Shown: positions 10,217 through 19,962 of the stretch, piece by piece
How positions within the stretch are numbered: the first letter of the stretch is position 1
How the letters are laid out: every line of letters begins with the position of its first letter
NCBI GenBank assembly: GCA_006226965.1
Contig: SBGQ01000166.1
Location: 1 to 44,761, forward strand
Length of the DNA stretch: 44,761 nucleotides
Origin: a bacterium
GTDB taxonomy: Bacteria > Bacteroidota > Rhodothermia > Balneolales > M1805
Direction of reading: 5' to 3'
Notes under the pieces: model-generated
Databases searched by the model: none
Told to the model about the DNA's origin: nothing
What the model saw: the letters and a program-made list of their open reading frames with translations, nothing else
Made by a program: the position numbers and the translations under genes

Positions 10217-11065
10217 TAGATTGGTTTCCATTAATGTTCGTGCTTCTTGGATAATGCGCTGAATTCGTGGTACTTCGTAGCCCAATTTGGTAAGAACAGA
10301 CTCTGCTACAACTAATTCCCGGCAAAGTGTGATTCCTTCATTCAAAATCTCTTGTTTTTCTTTTTTTGTGAGTTGATGTAATAAGGTGATTGGCAGAAGT
10401 TGAAAGCGTTTAATTTTATCCAACAAACTTTCACCGTTTGGGCTATCCCAACCCATGCTCCACATAGAACTGCATCTGGCAAAGGTTCGGGCATCGTCGG
10501 TAAGTTTGGTATTGGTAACTAAACCGCCTGAGATAAATCGTTTTTCATCAGGATGATCTATAAGCCAACGTTCCTTTAAATCGTTAATTCTGGAATTCAC
10601 ATATAATGCCACTTTAACATCGGATTTAACGCCCGATTGATTGTGAAATTTGCATTCAATGAAACGTAATTCGCTCTCGTTTTCAACCAGTACATCCACT
10701 TCGTGAAATACGCATTTCCCTTGAAGAACCACACCCGTTTTTGTAGAATAACCTTCTTCACGATAAATAGCAGCCACTAAATGTTCAAAAGGAAATCCGG
10801 TTGGCCCCAATTCCATGATTGCTTTTTTTAATTGATACGTTGAAGCTGCCGGACGATTTTGCATCTTCAGCAATTTGAATGCGCGCTCGTAAATTTTTTG
10901 AGTACGCATTCCGTTAATCAAATCCACTTCAACCGTGTTGGCGATGTCCTCGGCAATATGTTCGTTTGCCCCGCTTCGGACTAAAGAAAAAATGAGCTTA
11001 TTCCGATTAAAAGGAACTAACTCGCCGTTGGCTTTTTTTATGAGTGTTACATCGTGGACGGACAT
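10214..11065 (-). CDS. ATP-cone domain / Mrr-like restriction-endonuclease-fold protein
   Basis: A 283-residue protein that joins two domains. Residues 8-90 form an ATP-cone ('VTLIKKANGELVPFNRNKL', '...GMRTQKIYERAFKLL'), the nucleotide-sensing module of ribonucleotide reductases and NrdR. Residues 90-150 fit a restriction-endonuclease (Mrr_cat-like) fold: a helix 'FEHLVAAIYREEGY' (Glu94), then Asp124 in 'HEVDVL' and the Glu137-x-Lys139 pair in 'IECKFH', giving E...D...ExK. The remaining helical part (150-283) is not recognised. Similar ATP-cone/nuclease fusions occur in Bacteroidota; as far as I know their function is not established. It starts 6 bp after the pheA stop, so the two are probably co-transcribed. 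No methyltransferase or other restriction partner is adjacent, so a standard restriction role is unlikely. Confidence 0.8.
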   Translation of the reverse strand: MSVHDVTLIKKANGELVPFNRNKLIFSLVRSGANEHIAEDIANTVEVDLINGMRTQKIYERAFKLLKMQNRPAASTYQLKKAIMELGPTGFPFEHLVAAIYREEGYSTKTGVVLQGKCVFHEVDVLVENESELRFIECKFHNQSGVKSDVKVALYVNSRINDLKERWLIDHPDEKRFISGGLVTNTKLTDDARTFARCSSMWSMGWDSPNGESLLDKIKRFQLLPITLLHQLTKKEKQEILNEGITLCRELVVAESVLTKLGYEVPRIQRIIQEARTLMETNL

Positions 11066-11071
11066 TCAGTT

Positions 11072-12229
11072 TTACTCCTCAATTTGCATAGGATAACAAC
11101 CTAAAACACGCAAATTCGCCGATTTGCCGGCAAGTTCTTTTAAGGCTTTTATTACTTTGGGGTCCTTATTATTTGCTTCAATGTCTATGTAAAATTGGTA
11201 TTGAAATGCTTTATCCGGACGCGGACGAGATTCCAATTTTGTCATGTTAATTCCGTGTTTATCTAACACAGAAAGACATTTTAAAAGTGCACCTTTTTCG
11301 TGTAGCGTTGCTAAAATGAGAGAAGTTTTGCTAGGTAATTGTGGATCAACATCAACAGATTGAGCGCCAACGGCAACAAATCGTGTATAGTTTTCAGGGT
11401 AGTTTGAAACGCCGCGTTCAATAATGTGCAAACCATATAATTCAGCAGCGAGTTGACTTGCAATTGCAACCTGAGATAAATCATTGTCAGTTTTAACTTT
11501 TAAAGCTGCCATCGCTGAATCTCCGTACGACTCAATGGTACTGCCTCTAAAGGTTTCGAGATACTTTGAACATTGGACTAAAGTAAGCGGATGAGAAATA
11601 ATCCTTCGAATATTTTCTTTTTGAATAGGTTCGATTGCCATTAGACAATGCTCAACACGAATTACTTCTTCACCGACAATATGAAGATTATGAGAGCCTA
11701 ATATATCGTATGTCTCGTTGATAGAACCTGCCGTTGTGTTTTCGATGGGCAAAATGGCTACATGTGCAATCCCTTTTTCAACCGATTCAGCTGCTTCTTC
11801 AAAAGAGGCAAACCCTAGACAATTCACTTCATCATACCGTTCCTGAAAATGACGCAAGGCAGCTTGGTAAGAGTAAGCACCCTCAACACCCTGATATGCT
11901 ACTGTAATGTTGCGTTTAGTGTTTAATTCATTTTGATGATCTACTAAAGAATGATTTTGATATCGGACTGACTGGAATATGACTTCCCGAAATAAATGCT
12001 CAGCAAAATAGGGGTCAAGGCCGCTGGAAATAGCTTTTTCTTTAATTTTTTTGATGAGTAACTCTTCACGCTCAATATCTCGGATTTGTGTGGTAGTCGA
12101 AATTTTTGATGAAATTACTTTACGAACAATATGCTGCCGCTCAGCTAAGGCATCAATAATTTTTTGATCAATGGAGTCGATAGTGTCCCGAAGTTGTAAA
12201 AGTTGTTCGGGTTTCATGGAATCTGACAT
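11072..12229 (-). CDS. pheA: Bifunctional chorismate mutase / prephenate dehydratase (P-protein)
   Basis: A 385-residue enzyme converting chorismate to prephenate and then phenylpyruvate, the committed branch to phenylalanine. Residues 1-90 form an AroQ-type chorismate mutase helix bundle ('LRDTIDSIDQKIIDALAER'). Residues 108-285 form the prephenate dehydratase ('VAYQGVEGAYSYQAA', 'IENTTAGSINETYDIL', and the catalytic 'YTRFVAVG' Thr-Arg-Phe signature). Residues about 300-385 form an ACT domain ('HEKGALLKCLSVLDKHGIN', 'LESRPRP') that in this family binds phenylalanine for feedback inhibition. The length matches the fused P-protein family. It is the first gene of a two-gene minus-strand unit with the ATP-cone/nuclease gene and faces away from the propeller kinase across a 171-bp spacer. 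An alternative start is Met5. Confidence 0.95.
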   Translation of the reverse strand: MSDSMKPEQLLQLRDTIDSIDQKIIDALAERQHIVRKVISSKISTTTQIRDIEREELLIKKIKEKAISSGLDPYFAEHLFREVIFQSVRYQNHSLVDHQNELNTKRNITVAYQGVEGAYSYQAALRHFQERYDEVNCLGFASFEEAAESVEKGIAHVAILPIENTTAGSINETYDILGSHNLHIVGEEVIRVEHCLMAIEPIQKENIRRIISHPLTLVQCSKYLETFRGSTIESYGDSAMAALKVKTDNDLSQVAIASQLAAELYGLHIIERGVSNYPENYTRFVAVGAQSVDVDPQLPSKTSLILATLHEKGALLKCLSVLDKHGINMTKLESRPRPDKAFQYQFYIDIEANNKDPKVIKALKELAGKSANLRVLGCYPMQIEE

Positions 12230-12400
12230 GGGAATCCTTAAAATGTTACAAAAGCCGTAAGTAGCTGAAAATTAATTCATAAGATTGTTTTTTTCATCAA
12301 CCTGAGAAAAAAAAGAAACCAAGTAAAATCTTTGAAGTTAATCGGGTACAAAATTCAAAAAAATTATAGTTAGCAGTTCGGTTAGTCGATACTTATTCCG

Positions 12401-15400
12401 ATGAAAAGGTTCAGTGTATTTTGGTGTCTTTATTTAATAGTGTTTATTCATCTTGGAATAAACACTAAGGCTGACGATTTATCGCATTACCGAGCAACCG
12501 TCTGGACTTCAAAGAACGGTTTGCCCCAAAACTCGATTTCGGGCTTAATGCAATCAAAAGACGGATATTTGTGGTTCACAACCTTAGAAGGCCTCGTCCG
12601 ATTTGATGGACGAAACTTTAAAGTCTATAACTCCAAAACTATGCCGGGCAAGTTCTCATATGATAGAATGACCGCCTTCACCGAAGATGAAAACGGAGTT
12701 ATTTGGGCTACTACTGAGGAAGGCGGATTGTACAGTATTAGCAAAGACAATGTCAGTTATAAAAAAATATCAGAAGGCTTATCCAGCAGATACGGAACGG
12801 CATTACTTGCTATCTCAAATGGAATATTAATCGGAACAACCGGTGGAGTACTAAAACAAGAAGATGGTGTATTAACTCCTTGGCATGATAATACCATTGG
12901 CGGAAAGCACATCTCAAAAATTGAGGAGCGTAAAGACGGTACAATCTGGATAGCTACCAGCACAGGCTTGTACAGAACGGATAAATCTACAGGAAAATTA
13001 GTTTTAGAGCCGTTTACAAACAATAAACGGGTATATGATTTCGAGTTTCTTGATGACAGAACGGTAGTCATTATTTTGAATGAAGAACTCTATGTACTAG
13101 AGGAGCGAACATTTAGAAAGCTATTCCCGCCTAAGGAATTAAAGGTGCCGTTTAGATTATTGAAAGACCATGATAATTCAATTTGGATTGGAACAGGCGG
13201 ATACGGAATTTGGAACTGGAAAGGGCTTGATTTCAGAAATGTGAATACGGAATTGGGAATTAAGCAAGATGTAATCTGGAGCCTTTTTGCTGATGAAGAA
13301 CAAAATATCTGGATTGGAACCAATGGGGGCGGAGTTATCAAATTAACAAAAGGTCCGTTTTCGATGGTGACGGGAAGGGATAATCTGAGTCATCCGATTG
13401 TTTGGAGTTTAAGCGAAGCTCCAGACCGAAGTATATGGTCTGCAACGTATTTCGGCATTAATCAGATGTATGGCAATAAGGTTAATAATTATTATTTGGA
13501 TGGCGTTTCTTCTCAATTTTTGTGGACGGTTTTGGCCACAAAAGATCATGTGTATGCCGGTTCAAATGTGGACGGATTATTTGAGCTAAAAAAAGGTTCG
13601 AAAAAGTTCACAAAAGTTCAGGATCTACCCAAAAAAGTATCTATTGTTCGATTATTAAAAGAAGATGATAACGGAACAATTTGGGTCGGTTCTGTAAACG
13701 GGTTGTATAAAAAAGAAAAGAATGGCTGGGTGGAATTCCCTCTTCCGAAAGAAAAGCGTGAAGTAAAAACATGGTATCAGGAAAATAAAAACCTGTTTTG
13801 GATTGGAACAAAGCATGGAATTGCAAAAATTGAGCAAGAAATTATACAGCCTGACCCATTTCCTGATTTTCCGGATGTGGCGGTGCGCTATATCACATCG
13901 TACGGCCCGAACAGATGGATATTTTCAACCGAAGGTCTCGGACTTATCTTTTATGTAAATGCGAAGCAATACAGAATGGATATTTCCAATGGATTAAACT
14001 CCAATTTCGTCTCTTCTGCAGTAATGTTGGATAGTATGATTTGGGTTTCAACCAACTCGGGGATTTCAAGTTTTAATAAAAAACATATTCAACGGTTAAT
14101 GGACGATCCCGGCTATCTCGTTCCTGTCCGTATTTATGACGAGCTAGACGGTATGGAAACTGCAGAAACCAATGGCGGTGTTTATCCCAATATTATTGTT
14201 GATGAATTCGGGAAAATCTGGTATCCGACTATGAATGGCATCGCAGTTTTAGATACGAAAAAAGCGTTGCAGGAATCGCATCTCGACCCACGGATTTTTG
14301 TTGACGAATTACGAATTGATGGTAGCATCGCGCCCATTCAAGACCCTATCAAACTAAAAAATGAACATAAAGAGTTATTCGTTCGATTTAGCGTAATTCA
14401 GTTCGCTCAACCGGAAAGACTACTGTTTGCGTATCGTTTAAGCTCAAAACAAGACTGGGTGCCGCTCGGCGATATGCCCATAGTGAGTTTAAACCAAGTG
14501 GCAACCGGAAATCAGGAGTTAGAATTTAGTGTCTGGAATAAAGAAGGACGAATTTTAAGCACAAAAACCGTTTCTATTACAAAAGAACCACACTACACAG
14601 AATCGGCTTGGTTTATTTTGTTGATGATTAGTATCGGAATCGGGATGGGCTTTGTATTGTATAAAATCAGAATTTTGCAGTTAAAGCGAAGTGAAGAACG
14701 GTTGAACGCCCAGATTTTAGAACGTACTGAGGCATTGGAAGAAGAGAAGGAGAAGTCTGAAAAAGCATTGCTGAAACTCGCAAAAATAAATGAGCAGTTG
14801 AAGGCGGCGAATAAAATGAAAAACGACTTCCTGAGCATCGCTGCACACGATTTAAAGAATCCCTTAAATGGAATTATGGGTTTTTCGGAATTACTTTTAG
14901 ATGAGTTCGAGCAAGACCAACGCCTCAAACAAATGGCATCTTATATTCAAAAAAACTCTGAAAAAATGCTTGATATGATTGAGCGATTATTGGAGCAGGG
15001 TAAAATGAATGAAGAGCTCATGAACATGAAAATGGAGAACACAGATATTAGCGAAATTGCGTGGACTGCTGCCGCTGAGTTTTTCCCGATTGCCAAAAAG
15101 AAAATGCAAAAAATCAGTCTTTCGATGGGAGATCAAACCATTATACAAGCAGATGCGTTTTGGTTGCGTGAATGTATTGATAACCTGATTAGTAATGCTT
15201 TGAAATATTCGCCCATCGGAACAATTATTCATGTTCGCACGCTTAGAGAAAATCACGAAATTATATTGGAAGTTCAGGATTCCGGTCCGGGAATAGCTCC
15301 GGAAGATAGAATTAAGATTTTTGAGCCATATAAACGTTTAGATCATAAAACTACTGGTGGTGAAACTTCAACCGGATTGGGATTATCAATCGTTAAGCGT

Positions 15401-15508
15401 GTTATGGATCAGCATCACGGAAAAATAGAAGTAGATAGCGAAATCGGTGTTGGAAGCACCTTTCGATTGATATTTCAAGCGGACGAAGTCGGCGCTGAAT
15501 TGGTGTAA
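12401..15508 (+). CDS. Two-component propeller sensor histidine kinase (HisKA type, no receiver)
   Basis: A 1035-residue membrane kinase. After a signal peptide (about 1-24) the periplasmic region (25-640) contains propeller strands with typical signatures ('SKDGYLWFTTLEGLVRFDG', 'IWIGTGGYGIW', 'IWIGTNGGGVI'). A weak Y_Y_Y-like segment precedes one membrane helix (about 733-752, 'FILLMISIGIGMGFVLY') and a charged coiled coil (755-805). The HisKA domain has 'FLSIAAHDLKNPLNGIMGFS' with predicted phospho-His816; the HATPase has Asn932 ('NLISNALKYSP'), 'DSGPGIAPED' and 'TGLGLSIVKRV'. Unlike hybrid relatives it lacks receiver and AraC domains, and no regulator gene is adjacent, so its partner must be elsewhere. 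Its stop lies 51 bp before lon on the same strand. The signal it senses cannot be inferred. Confidence 0.92.
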   Translation: MKRFSVFWCLYLIVFIHLGINTKADDLSHYRATVWTSKNGLPQNSISGLMQSKDGYLWFTTLEGLVRFDGRNFKVYNSKTMPGKFSYDRMTAFTEDENGVIWATTEEGGLYSISKDNVSYKKISEGLSSRYGTALLAISNGILIGTTGGVLKQEDGVLTPWHDNTIGGKHISKIEERKDGTIWIATSTGLYRTDKSTGKLVLEPFTNNKRVYDFEFLDDRTVVIILNEELYVLEERTFRKLFPPKELKVPFRLLKDHDNSIWIGTGGYGIWNWKGLDFRNVNTELGIKQDVIWSLFADEEQNIWIGTNGGGVIKLTKGPFSMVTGRDNLSHPIVWSLSEAPDRSIWSATYFGINQMYGNKVNNYYLDGVSSQFLWTVLATKDHVYAGSNVDGLFELKKGSKKFTKVQDLPKKVSIVRLLKEDDNGTIWVGSVNGLYKKEKNGWVEFPLPKEKREVKTWYQENKNLFWIGTKHGIAKIEQEIIQPDPFPDFPDVAVRYITSYGPNRWIFSTEGLGLIFYVNAKQYRMDISNGLNSNFVSSAVMLDSMIWVSTNSGISSFNKKHIQRLMDDPGYLVPVRIYDELDGMETAETNGGVYPNIIVDEFGKIWYPTMNGIAVLDTKKALQESHLDPRIFVDELRIDGSIAPIQDPIKLKNEHKELFVRFSVIQFAQPERLLFAYRLSSKQDWVPLGDMPIVSLNQVATGNQELEFSVWNKEGRILSTKTVSITKEPHYTESAWFILLMISIGIGMGFVLYKIRILQLKRSEERLNAQILERTEALEEEKEKSEKALLKLAKINEQLKAANKMKNDFLSIAAHDLKNPLNGIMGFSELLLDEFEQDQRLKQMASYIQKNSEKMLDMIERLLEQGKMNEELMNMKMENTDISEIAWTAAAEFFPIAKKKMQKISLSMGDQTIIQADAFWLRECIDNLISNALKYSPIGTIIHVRTLRENHEIILEVQDSGPGIAPEDRIKIFEPYKRLDHKTTGGETSTGLGLSIVKRVMDQHHGKIEVDSEIGVGSTFRLIFQADEVGAELV

Positions 15509-15559
15509 TATTGGTATATTTCGCCCCTTGATTTAATTTAACATACACAAAGAGTTCTC

Positions 15560-17944
15560 ATGTCTGAAGCCGAAGAGGTTGACGTTTTACCGGTAGAAGA
15601 AGCGATACCAGCAAGCATGCCCATAATTCCACTTCGTGATACAGTGGTTTACCCATATACCATGTACCCGATTTTGATAGGAAGAGCAGGTTCTATCGAA
15701 GCAATAGAAGCCGCTATGGCCTCTGACAAATATTTGTTACTGGTTGCTCAAAAAGATTTTAAGGTTGAAGAACCCAAAGAGGAAGACTTATTCCAAATTG
15801 GTACTGTCGGCAAAATTCTACAAGTATTGAACTTGCCGAATAACATGATGAAAGTATTAGTCAACGGTCTGTTTACGGCAAAATGGAAAGCAGAAGAGAC
15901 TGAAGATACGAGTTACCATGTCGGTGCTATCGAACCAATCGATTTAACGATTACCAAAGCGGGACACAAGAAACTCGAAGCGCTCATCAAAAAGACAAAA
16001 GATAAATTTGAGCGGTACACATTTATTAACGAAGAAATTCCGGAAGAGGCGCTTCTCTCATTCGGTTCCATGGAAGACCCTATTCAGTTGTTTTATTATG
16101 TGTCTTCTTTTATTGATTTAGAAATGGGTGAAAAGCAGAAATTGCTTGAAGGAACCGATTTAGTTGCCAAATACACCAAATTACTGACTCACCTCACTAA
16201 AGAAATTGATTTACTCTCAATCAGTTCGGAGATTAATGAGCGTGTTCAGGAAGAAATTCAGAACACACAGAAGAAATATTTTATTCAGGAACAGATTAAA
16301 GTTCTTCAGGAAGAATTGGATGATGATGACTTTGCCGATCCTGAACTTGCAAAAATAAAAGAACAGCTCGATGCTAAAAAGCTGCCTGAGCTCGCTCGTG
16401 AAAAAGCTCTGGAAGAATTAGATAAGCTGAAAAAAATGCCTCAGATGTCGCCGGAATACGGTGTTTCCCGTAACTGGTTAGATTGGGTTTTATCACTTCC
16501 TTGGGGCGAATATTCTGCGGATAATCTCGACATTCTGAATGTTAAAGAAGCTTTAGATAAAGATCATTTCGGACTTGAAAAGCCAAAAGACCGCATTTTA
16601 GAACATATTGCGGTTCTGAATCTGGTTGAATCCATGAAGGGACAAATTTTGTGTTTCGTTGGCCCTCCCGGAACGGGTAAGACTTCTTTGGCTAAATCGA
16701 TTGCCAATGCGATGGGACGCAAAATGGTGCGCATTGCTTTAGGCGGCGTGCATGATGAAGCCGAAATTCGCGGTCATAGAAAAACCTATATCGGTGCTAT
16801 GCCGGGTCGAATTGTACAGGCAATGAAAAAAGCAGGAAGTATGAATCCTGTAATCATTTTAGATGAAATTGATAAAGTGGGTCAGGATTTTAGAGGCGAC
16901 CCATCTTCGGCGATATTGGAAGTTTTAGATCCGGAACAGAATAATACATTCTCCGACAATTACTTAGAGCTGGATGTGGACTTGTCGCAAGTTATGTTTA
17001 TCACTACAGCCAATATTGCGAATAATATTCAACCGGCATTGCAGGATAGAATGGAGTTTATAGAGCTTCCGGGATATTTAGAGCATGATAAACTGGAAAT
17101 TGCAAATCGCCATTTAATACCAAAACAACTAAAAGCGCACGGTTTAACAGCCAGTAAGGTGAAATTTAAAGATGATGCCATTATGGAAATCATCCGCAAA
17201 TATACCGCTGAAGCCGGAGTTAGAAACCTTGAACACCAGTTAGCGGCCATATCAAGAAAAGTAGCTAAACAGGTAGTTGTTAAAAAAGCGGAAGGTAAAA
17301 AGCCGGGAGTTACTACGGTTACTATCGCGAAAGTGCATGAATTATTAGGTGTTGAAAAATACCGCGATCGTGCATTGGACAAAAAAGACAAGATTGGTTC
17401 AATCAGCGGTTTGGCTTGGACAAGCACAGGTGGAAGCTTATTGCAGATTGATGTTGCTTCGATGCCCGGTAAAAACAAATTCTTGTTAACGGGTCAGTTA
17501 GGTGATGTAATGAAAGAGTCGGCACAGGCAGCCTTAACTTACATTCGCTCCCACGCTGATGAATACAAAATTGATTCGGCTTATTTTGAAAAGAATGAAA
17601 TTCACATTCACTTGCCGGAGGGCGCTATCCCGAAAGACGGGCCTAGTGCAGGAATGGCGATGACTTTAGCGATGCTTTCCTTGCTGAAAAAAACTCCGGT
17701 GCGACACGATATTGCATTAACTGGTGAAATTACCCTGCGTGGTGAAATTTTGGCAATTGGCGGTTTAAATGAAAAATTGCTTGCAGCTCAACGGAATAAA
17801 ATTAAAACCGTTTTAATTCCGAGAGACAATGTTCGTGATTTGGATGATATCCCTGAAAAAATAAAAGCAGGTTTAGAAATCGTTTCAGTAGATCATGTAA
17901 GTGAAGCGGAGAAAATCGTTTTTACAAAGAATGTAAGAGCCTAG
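15560..17944 (+). CDS. lon: ATP-dependent protease Lon
   Basis: A 794-residue cytoplasmic AAA+ serine protease that degrades misfolded and regulatory proteins. The N-terminal LON substrate-binding domain starts near residue 18 ('MPIIPLRDTVVYPYTMYPI'), followed by the helical linker with 'QKKYFIQEQIKVLQEELDDD'. The AAA+ module has a Walker A 'GPPGTGKTSLAKS' (Lys374) and Walker B 'PVIILDEIDKVG'. The protease domain has the catalytic dyad Ser696 ('PKDGPSAGMAM') and Lys739 ('GGLNEKLLAA'), 43 residues apart as in the E. coli enzyme. All key residues are present. A short leader with a weak TATATTTC box (15515-15522) suggests its own promoter. It is followed by a strong bidirectional terminator. Confidence 0.98.
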   Translation: MSEAEEVDVLPVEEAIPASMPIIPLRDTVVYPYTMYPILIGRAGSIEAIEAAMASDKYLLLVAQKDFKVEEPKEEDLFQIGTVGKILQVLNLPNNMMKVLVNGLFTAKWKAEETEDTSYHVGAIEPIDLTITKAGHKKLEALIKKTKDKFERYTFINEEIPEEALLSFGSMEDPIQLFYYVSSFIDLEMGEKQKLLEGTDLVAKYTKLLTHLTKEIDLLSISSEINERVQEEIQNTQKKYFIQEQIKVLQEELDDDDFADPELAKIKEQLDAKKLPELAREKALEELDKLKKMPQMSPEYGVSRNWLDWVLSLPWGEYSADNLDILNVKEALDKDHFGLEKPKDRILEHIAVLNLVESMKGQILCFVGPPGTGKTSLAKSIANAMGRKMVRIALGGVHDEAEIRGHRKTYIGAMPGRIVQAMKKAGSMNPVIILDEIDKVGQDFRGDPSSAILEVLDPEQNNTFSDNYLELDVDLSQVMFITTANIANNIQPALQDRMEFIELPGYLEHDKLEIANRHLIPKQLKAHGLTASKVKFKDDAIMEIIRKYTAEAGVRNLEHQLAAISRKVAKQVVVKKAEGKKPGVTTVTIAKVHELLGVEKYRDRALDKKDKIGSISGLAWTSTGGSLLQIDVASMPGKNKFLLTGQLGDVMKESAQAALTYIRSHADEYKIDSAYFEKNEIHIHLPEGAIPKDGPSAGMAMTLAMLSLLKKTPVRHDIALTGEITLRGEILAIGGLNEKLLAAQRNKIKTVLIPRDNVRDLDDIPEKIKAGLEIVSVDHVSEAEKIVFTKNVRA

Positions 17945-17969
17945 TTTTAGAGCTGGAACTTGTACACAA

Positions 17970-18002
17970 AAAAGGCTGACCGGTAAAACCGATCAGCCTT
18001 TT
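17970..18002. terminator. Bidirectional terminator between lon and the SthA-like gene
   Basis: A 15-bp stem (17970-17984 with 17988-18002) with one C-A mismatch and an AAA loop, flanked by A-rich and T-rich ends on both sides. It is centred between two convergent genes, so it probably serves both strands. Confidence 0.8.
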
Positions 18003-18023
18003 CAATAAAAAAAAGATTAAGAA

Positions 18024-19472
18024 TTACTTTTCTTTTCGGTACTTAACACCCGCTTTTAAAATACGGTTCACACCGTTAAATGCAGCCGTTTGGTAAGCTT
18101 GGGAGTAAGTCGGGTAATTAATGATATTTCTGATGAAATAATGAATACTTTCTCCGCGAGAAATTACACTTTGTCCTAAGTGAATGATTTCCGTTGATGA
18201 TTCACCGATAATGTGAACACCCAAAAGTTTAAAACTATCCGCATCAAAAACGAGCTTTAACATACCGTGTCCGGCGCTGGAAATTTGCGCACGAGTTAAA
18301 CCGTCGAAATATGCACGACCTACACCTACATTAATGCCCTCACGAACCGCATCTTTTTCTGTTAAACCGATGCTTGAAATTTCAGGAAGAGTATAAATGC
18401 CGTAAGGAACCAATCCGGAAACTTCGCCTGCAGGAATGTCGAACATATGGCAGGTTGCTAAGCGGCCTTGAGTAAAACTTGCAGAAGCAAGACTCGGATA
18501 ACCAATTACATCCCCAGCTGCATACACGCTGCTAACAGAAGATTTAAAATCTTTATCAACTACAATAAATCCGTCGTCTGAAGTTTTAACGCCTACTGAT
18601 TCCAAACCTAATTTTTCCGTATTTGGAATGCGGCTTCCTAAATACAGTACTTGTTCGGTTTCAATAACGTGCAGAGGTTGGTCGGAACCGTCGATGGTGT
18701 AACGAACTTCCGTTTTATTGCGCAATTTGTTTTTCACGATTCCCATAACATGCGCATTGTTTTGGATAAGAATGCCTAAATCGCTGAACGATTTGTTCAA
18801 TTCAGCTTTAATTTCTTCATCTAAAAAGCCCAAATAATCGGAGTGAGCATTTAATACAGTAACGATAGTTCCCATTGCTGCAAAAATTGATGCAAATTCT
18901 AAAGCGTGAACGCCTGCACCAATAATTACCAATCGGCGTGGAAAATGATCCATTTTAAGAACCGAAGTGCTGTCTAAAATGATATTATGGTCAATATCGA
19001 ATGTGGACGGAGGCATTGGACGAGCACCGGTTGAGATAAGTACTTTCTCGGTTGTATAGGTGTGTTTCATGCCGAGTGTGTCGGTAATTTCAACGGTGTT
19101 GCCATCAACTAATTTGCCGTATCCGCGAATGGTTTTAATTTCATTTTTGATGAAATAGTTTTTCGCTGATGCGGTTTCTTTAGTCATTACTTCGTTTTTG
19201 AAGCGGAGTAAATCGGCCATAGCATACTTTTCGAACGGTTTGCGTGAACCGGCCTTATGCTGATAAATTAAGTTATGATATTTGTAAACGGTGTACGCCG
19301 CTTCACGAAGTGCTTTACTGGGAACAGTGCCTGTATTAATCCATGCGCCGCCAAATCCTTCCATATTGGCTTCGACTACAAGTACATTTTTTCCTGCTTT
19401 TGATGCCTGCATGGATGCAGAATATCCGGCAGGGCCACTTCCTAGAATAATTAAATCAAAATCTTTGGACAT
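18024..19472 (-). CDS. sthA: SthA-like FAD-dependent pyridine nucleotide oxidoreductase lacking redox cysteines
   Basis: A flavoprotein of the class I pyridine nucleotide-disulfide oxidoreductase family, closest in visible motifs to soluble NAD(P) transhydrogenase. It has the FAD Rossmann motif 'LIILGSGPAGYSA' at the N-terminus, an NAD(P) motif 'IIGAGVHALEFASIF', 'YAAGDVIGYP', 'YTLPEISSIGLTEKDA' and a C-terminal dimerisation segment 'NYPTYSQAYQTAAFNG', all resembling SthA. The redox site CxxxxC of lipoamide dehydrogenase is replaced by 'GGAWINTGTVPSKAL': Trp44 and Thr49 stand where the cysteines would be. E. coli SthA also has Thr at the second position but keeps a Cys at the first. It probably balances NADH and NADPH pools without a disulfide. 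The ATG at 19472 is chosen over an upstream TTG (19484) because it starts just before the FAD fold. Confidence 0.8.
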   Translation of the reverse strand: MSKDFDLIILGSGPAGYSASMQASKAGKNVLVVEANMEGFGGAWINTGTVPSKALREAAYTVYKYHNLIYQHKAGSRKPFEKYAMADLLRFKNEVMTKETASAKNYFIKNEIKTIRGYGKLVDGNTVEITDTLGMKHTYTTEKVLISTGARPMPPSTFDIDHNIILDSTSVLKMDHFPRRLVIIGAGVHALEFASIFAAMGTIVTVLNAHSDYLGFLDEEIKAELNKSFSDLGILIQNNAHVMGIVKNKLRNKTEVRYTIDGSDQPLHVIETEQVLYLGSRIPNTEKLGLESVGVKTSDDGFIVVDKDFKSSVSSVYAAGDVIGYPSLASASFTQGRLATCHMFDIPAGEVSGLVPYGIYTLPEISSIGLTEKDAVREGINVGVGRAYFDGLTRAQISSAGHGMLKLVFDADSFKLLGVHIIGESSTEIIHLGQSVISRGESIHYFIRNIINYPTYSQAYQTAAFNGVNRILKAGVKYRKEK

Positions 19473-19615
19473 ATTTCCGGGCAAACTATGGTTTTATAAA
19501 ATTTGACTTAAGATACATTTTTGTGCGCATCATTACGAAATGGGATTCCCGAATTTAACGGAATGCTTGGTGAAGCGCTTTTTTGGATGGAAGTCGAAAG
19601 AAGAATGTTAATTTA

Positions 19616-19692
19616 GATTGCTGATTGCTGATTGCTGATTGCTGATTGCTGATTGCTGATTGCTGATTGCTGATTGCTGATTGCTGATTGCT
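19616..19692. repeat. Heptanucleotide tandem array GATTGCT x11
   Basis: Eleven perfect consecutive copies of GATTGCT, directly followed by a partial GA. Being 7 bp long, the unit cycles through all reading frames; on the plus strand it places TGA in every frame. It lies about 140 bp upstream of the SthA-like gene start. Copy number is likely to vary by replication slippage. Confidence 0.95.
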
Positions 19693-19962
19693 GAATTCGG
19701 ATGGCGGAGTTTTAATTACAGAGTTTATCAATTAATGTGCAAAAAGCCCTCTTTTTCCGGTGCATATTTAAGCTTTATCTGTAATAACAAGGGAGTAGGA
19801 AATATCAGTCGAAAATGAAACATGGTGAATTTGTGAATAAATATCTTTTAAACCCACGTTTGATAAAAACTTCAAAACACACAAAAAGAAGATGGCTAGG
19901 AAATGAAATTGGTTTTAAATGTTACGAAGTTAATCGCGGAAATGAATAATAAAACCTAATTT

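Noticed and set aside
10214-11065. NrdR or ribonucleotide reductase fragment
   Set aside because: Only the ATP-cone is shared; there is no zinc ribbon and no reductase core, and the rest fits a nuclease fold.
17029-17478. 149-codon minus-strand frame opposite lon
   Set aside because: It lies wholly within the conserved AAA+/protease region of lon and has no recognisable motif.
18024-19472. Dihydrolipoamide dehydrogenase (lpdA)
   Set aside because: Both redox cysteines are absent and the C-terminal motifs resemble SthA.
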